A stretch of DNA of 64,000 nt, from positions 5,351,372 through 5,415,371 of the forward strand of contig CP137667.1 of the NCBI GenBank assembly GCA_037976565.1, given 5' to 3'. The notes below the pieces were generated by a model that worked only from the letters and a program-made list of their open reading frames with translations, was not told where the DNA came from and did not search any database. Both the position numbers and the translations under genes were made by a program. Shown here in pieces: positions 62,201 to 64,000 of the stretch (the stretch's first letter is position 1; each line of letters begins with the position of its first letter). The stretch comes from Mesocentrotus franciscanus (taxonomy: Eukaryota > Echinodermata > Echinoidea > Camarodonta > Strongylocentrotidae).

Positions 62201-63011
62201 CAACATGGCCTCAGTACTCACTCTATTCAAGATTTGGAAAGAGAGGGTGTGTCCTGGTCTACTCTATCACCGCGAGGTCTTAGCAGAAGGCTTACTGAAG
62301 ATTAACAAACCTCGTCTTGTACCCGCACTAATCAATGGTATGTTGATGGATTTAAATGTAAAAGAAATGAATGGACACAGAATTTTGAACAAGTTAAAGA
62401 GTTGGAAATAATATATCTTAAATTTACATTAACATTTTGACTTGCTACACGCAACATTTCTTCTTCTGATTCTTTCGGTTCTTCTTCTTCTTCTTCTTTG
62501 ATAATACAAACATCTATCATACCTGATAACAGCATCAACTTGAATATGTTTAACTTGTTTTTGAAGGGATGGAATTAAGAATGTCATGTAGCCAGACTTG
62601 ATTTGTTTTTAGGCAGAACATCTATATTAAGATATCCGGAATTGTTTAAATTAATCTGATTAATATATCAAATCCTTGACAGGCCATTACCAGGGCAAAG
62701 AGACAAGCATGGATTTCATTGAGGATATGCTGAACGGAATGGATGGATCCCGGCGAACATCGCTGGAAAGTCTGCTGAAGAGCAAGCAGGAAAAGAAAAA
62801 TCGGCTCAAGTCTTCCGATATGACGTCACAATGGATCTGTGACTGGGTGGCAGATTGGACCAAGGACACGAAAGGCCATAAACTTAAATATAGGCCTATT
62901 GTCTGGGTTAGTGGAAACTCAGAGAAACACCGAGATTTCAACGACAAACTCGTAGATCATGGTTTTCTCGACCTAGCAAGGGAGATCATGAACATAGAAC
63001 AATTATTGTAA
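52208..63011 (+). CDS. Copy 3: Ig-domain transmembrane receptor with multi-module death-fold-like tail (14 coding exons, complete)
   Basis: Exons: 52208-52265, 52459-52794, 53496-53813, 55044-55406, 55806-55877, 56154-56198, 56657-56908, 57327-57608, 57903-58223, 59777-59854, 60081-60326, 61133-61432, 61768-62337, 62683-63011. They sum to 3570 bases, 1189 residues plus TAA. Every intron is phase 1 with GT-AG ends. Domains in order: signal peptide (1-20), V-like Ig (21-131), V-like Ig (132-237), C-like Ig (238-350), membrane span (about 350-374) followed by a basic stop-transfer run, then seven exon-encoded alpha-helical modules (398-1189), each ending in a W-rich then A-L pattern like death domains. 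Likely a surface receptor whose tail recruits death-fold adaptors; the ligand is unknown and function is inferred from domains. No frameshift or stop was found, and the copy faces away from copy 2. I recognise no named orthologue. Confidence 0.87.
52459..52794 (+). CDS. Copy 3 exon 2: first V-like Ig domain
   Basis: Residues about 20-131. Core Ig marks are visible: a B-strand cysteine (LSCRF), the C-strand tryptophan (YWKKG), and the F-strand D-x-G-x-Y-x-C (DAGRYICRV). There is also a third cysteine (DSCDID) between C and F strands, conserved in all copies; it could make an extra disulphide or link dimers. N-glycosylation sequons NGT and NYT are present. The acceptor is TTCTGACAG and the donor GTAAGT. 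Confidence 0.88.
53496..53813 (+). CDS. Copy 3 exon 3: second V-like Ig domain
   Basis: Residues about 132-237. B-strand cysteine in ILPCQVN, C-strand tryptophan in VSWVRG, F-strand HEDSYFCEVTD, G-strand ending LNVFG. The acceptor is TAATTAG and the donor GTAAGT. Length matches copy 2; copy 1 lacks four residues just before the E strand. Confidence 0.86.
54220..54716. mobile_element. Short internal-deletion element in copy 3 intron 3
   Basis: Starts GGATAATTGAGTTCTTG and ends ACTATCCCTTT, an inverted match to the two outer pieces at 44034-44540 and 47034-47098. Absent from the copy 2 intron at about 40680. Confidence 0.58.
55044..55406 (+). CDS. Copy 3 exon 4: third, constant-like Ig domain and start of membrane span
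   Basis: Residues about 238-358. A-L-T-C-E-V is followed by E-Y-Y-P-V-I-D-L-F-F, resembling the C-x-V-x-x-F-Y-P of C1-set domains, and F-E-C-V forms the second disulphide cysteine. The expected C-strand tryptophan position is F or Y. The last residues (VAVAVVV) begin the membrane span, which the next exon completes. Donor GTAAGT. Confidence 0.82.
55806..55877 (+). CDS. Copy 3 exon 5: transmembrane segment and stop-transfer residues
   Basis: 72 bases. Hydrophobic AILVSTIIVSAVYVM is followed by KRRKRHLK, a strong cytoplasmic-side signal. With the preceding VAVAVVV the span is about 23 residues. The same 72-base exon occurs in copies 1 and 2. Confidence 0.83.
56154..56198 (+). CDS. Copy 3 exon 6: juxtamembrane linker
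   Basis: 45 bases giving a basic linker (RKYAKVPLLYKAKQS). Identical length in copies 1 and 2, with consensus splice sites CTTAG and GTAAGG. Two tyrosines lie in this short region, but no ITAM or ITIM consensus is evident. Confidence 0.78.
56657..56908 (+). CDS. Copy 3 exon 7: death-fold-like module 1
   Basis: 84 residues, predicted helical. The C-terminal part reads FCRWKAGYTG, then FFDACRNAGL, matching the death-domain helix 5/6 pattern (W-K/R, then a hydrophobic-x-x-A-x-x-x-G segment). Acceptor TTCCAG, donor GTAATT. Assignment to the death fold is by pattern only. Confidence 0.74.
57327..57608 (+). CDS. Copy 3 exon 8: death-fold-like module 2
   Basis: 94 residues. This is the most typical module: LLEDLGARPEHLEVLKN, then AMNILRQWRDVNSSG, then LSLALETLEYTPSDNDF, following the usual death-domain order of L-x-x-L-G, W, and A-L. 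Exactly 282 bases in copies 1, 2 and 3. Confidence 0.78.
57903..58223 (+). CDS. Copy 3 exon 9: death-fold-like module 3
   Basis: 107 residues. The N-terminal half is more divergent; the C-terminal half reads MIEDWWVEQSCSNYEKRC then LHRAAN. A DVWIDDII segment is conserved in all copies. Same length as in copy 1, but 12 codons longer than in copy 2. Confidence 0.72.
58260..59640. repeat. Intron 9 filler, copy 3
   Basis: Related to 35500-36900 in copy 2; contains (AT)n at about 59256-59283 and repeated TGGGCAATT-like words; open frames are not conserved between the two copies. Confidence 0.4.
59777..59854 (+). CDS. Copy 3 exon 10: short acidic linker between modules
   Basis: 78 bases, 26 residues rich in D, E, S, T and H (ADEPTSDHTDSHCEKSEG). 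Supported by a matching 78-base exon in copy 2 with the same phase; its match in copy 2 covers about 25 residues despite substitutions. Splice sites are AATAAG and GTGTGT. Absent from copy 1, so possibly dispensable or alternatively spliced. Confidence 0.66.
60081..60326 (+). CDS. Copy 3 exon 11: death-fold-like module 4
   Basis: 82 residues. LDHIAKLLPQTRMKQLWDAL, then MCTWRDGITKL, then VLSTALKSIGFD give a compact death-domain-like helix series. Donor GTGAAT is weaker than in copy 1 (GTGAGT). Confidence 0.76.
61133..61432 (+). CDS. Copy 3 exon 12: death-fold-like module 5
   Basis: 100 residues. IYKAELVDMALDLIMEDFRP is almost invariant between copies, making this the best conserved cytoplasmic stretch. 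It continues FADALGIEGTRF and ends SSILVKAGYPNVSKRF. Acceptor CTTATAG, donor GTAAGA. Confidence 0.76.
61768..62337 (+). CDS. Copy 3 exon 13: charged low-complexity linker plus death-fold-like module 6
   Basis: 190 residues. The first about 125 are a polar linker rich in E, D, K, N, T and S (with KQAKKGKNK and IKNKSKHAK basic patches), probably disordered. The remainder (MLELTDEDIPDSN, LFKIWKERVCPG, VLAEGLLKINKP) has the W then L-A-x-x-L pattern. Acceptor TTTCAAG, donor GTATGT. 570 bases, as in copy 2. Confidence 0.75.
62683..63011 (+). CDS. Copy 3 exon 14: death-fold-like module 7, C-terminus and stop
   Basis: 109 codons including TAA. FIEDMLNGMDGSRR, then WICDWVADWTKD, then FNDKLVDHGFLDLAREI: the W-rich helix and a final amphipathic helix. 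The end (NIEQLL) matches copy 2 (CIEQIL), which supports this stop as the native C-terminus. Confidence 0.8.
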
Positions 63012-63098
63012 TACTTGGGGGAAAAACACTTTGTCACACATTGTAACTTAGCCCCATCTATACAAATGAATAACTAATTTGATTTTTTAAAAATACTT

Positions 63099-63104
63099 AA
63101 TAAA
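63099..63104 (+). terminator. Possible polyadenylation signal of copy 3
   Basis: AATAAA 88 bases after the stop codon. Confidence 0.45.
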
Positions 63105-63399
63105 CACTAAAGTCGATAGTAACTCATTGAAATTTAAAGCAATATTGTGATTAATACTAAAAAAACAATTAATTCAGAAAATTATGTAATAATATATTGA
63201 GGTCGATGTTATGATAAGTAAACAAACGGAATTTATAACAACATTGTCAAGAACACTAAAACCATTAGTAACGTATTGCCAAATTATCAACTGAAATGTT
63301 TTTTCACATTAATTCTGTGAGTTCTTTTAACCAAACCCTGTTTTAGTTTACTAATTTCTGCATTAATTCAGATTACAGGATTATGTAAATTTATTAATA

Positions 63400-63746
63400 A
63401 TAGTCACATTTGTATAGCGCTTTGTATAACGTTTTTAAGCGAATTAGATGGTAATATTTATTACCTGGATCATTCCCGGGTCATTGGATTCAATTGCTAA
63501 TCCTAACAAGATAGTGAACACGCTCCACTCCCTGGAATGTTTTTAGACGGGCGTCATTTTATAAGCGCAAGCATGCCAAGCAAACCACATAATATGTTCG
63601 CATTATACCTGGTACCACGGACCTACTAGATCCATGCTGTTACCCATTTAACACCTGGGTGGAGAGTTGCAGATTTAGGTCTTGCCAAAGGAGAACCACG
63701 AACCATGACTATCTTGTAAGGTATCCACTAGACCACTACACCCATT
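63400..63746 (-). mobile_element. tRNA-derived SINE, diverged
   Basis: On the minus strand the head reads GTGGTCTAGTGGATAC (box A), followed by CTTTGGCAAGACC, GTTAAATGGGTAAC, GGGAGTGGAGCG and the end AAAGCGCTATACAAAT, in the same order as the SINE at 30911-31285. Box B is degenerate. Confidence 0.7.
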
Positions 63747-64000
63747 ATATGTCGTATATATATATATGTACTTTAAAAAGTGGAGCAAGACCTGCTGCTT
63801 ACTCCTTTAATGACAGGCATCTATGAACTAAATTGTTTTATACTGGACTATGCATGATAATTGATCATATAGATATAATACGATTATTCGATTTATCGGA
63901 TCAGCAATTTGTGAGAGAATGCGACCAAAATACAAACCAAAGTTTAATCGAGTTGACAGTACTTTAAACAGTGCAAAAGGTCAAACGGCGGAATTGCTGC
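63747..64000. other. Right edge; no gene seen
   Basis: AT-rich sequence with a short (AT)n at about 63757-63767. Confidence 0.4.

Overview
The window is animal nuclear DNA: AT-rich, with multi-exon genes and clean GT-AG introns, tRNA-derived SINEs, microsatellites and many small DNA-transposon remnants. No bacterial gene organisation is visible. The SINE style and the Ig plus death-domain-like repertoire suggest a marine invertebrate deuterostome, most likely an echinoderm; this is inference and no species marker was seen.

Every recognisable host gene is a copy of one family, here called copies 0 to 3. Each encodes a signal peptide, three Ig-like domains, one membrane span and a long cytoplasmic tail of seven different death-fold-like modules. 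Copy 0 (minus) enters at the left edge with exons 1 and 2 only. Copy 1 (minus, 9239-21413) and copy 2 (minus, 31441-42763) are nearly complete or complete. Copy 3 (plus, 52208-63011) is complete and stands head to head with copy 2. Coding exons were assembled by aligning the copies and reading splice sites. All introns are phase 1, and the summed exons give open frames of 1130 (copy 1), 1168 (copy 2) and 1189 (copy 3) residues. By domain content these look like cell-surface immune or adhesion receptors that pass signals through death-fold contacts; that function is inferred.

Layout: 1-1306 copy 0; 1307-9238 its 5' flank and spacer; 9239-21413 copy 1, with a rearranged Ty3/gypsy-like fragment in an intron; 21414-31440 copy 1 flank and spacer, with SINEs and a GC-rich patch; 31441-42763 copy 2; 42764-52207 the spacer between the divergent copies 2 and 3, enlarged by about 5.6 kb of insertions including two fold-back elements; 52208-63011 copy 3; 63012-64000 its 3' flank with another SINE.

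The 5' flanks of copies 0 and 1 each contain, about 4 kb upstream and pointing the other way, a block matching the promoter of copy 3, but no gene follows. The ancestral unit may therefore have been a divergent gene pair, kept only at copies 2/3. Copy 1 also shows decay: no exon 10 and a one-base deletion near the C-terminus. Copy 2 carries a partial duplicate of exon 12. The cluster appears to be evolving by tandem duplication, loss and unequal exchange.
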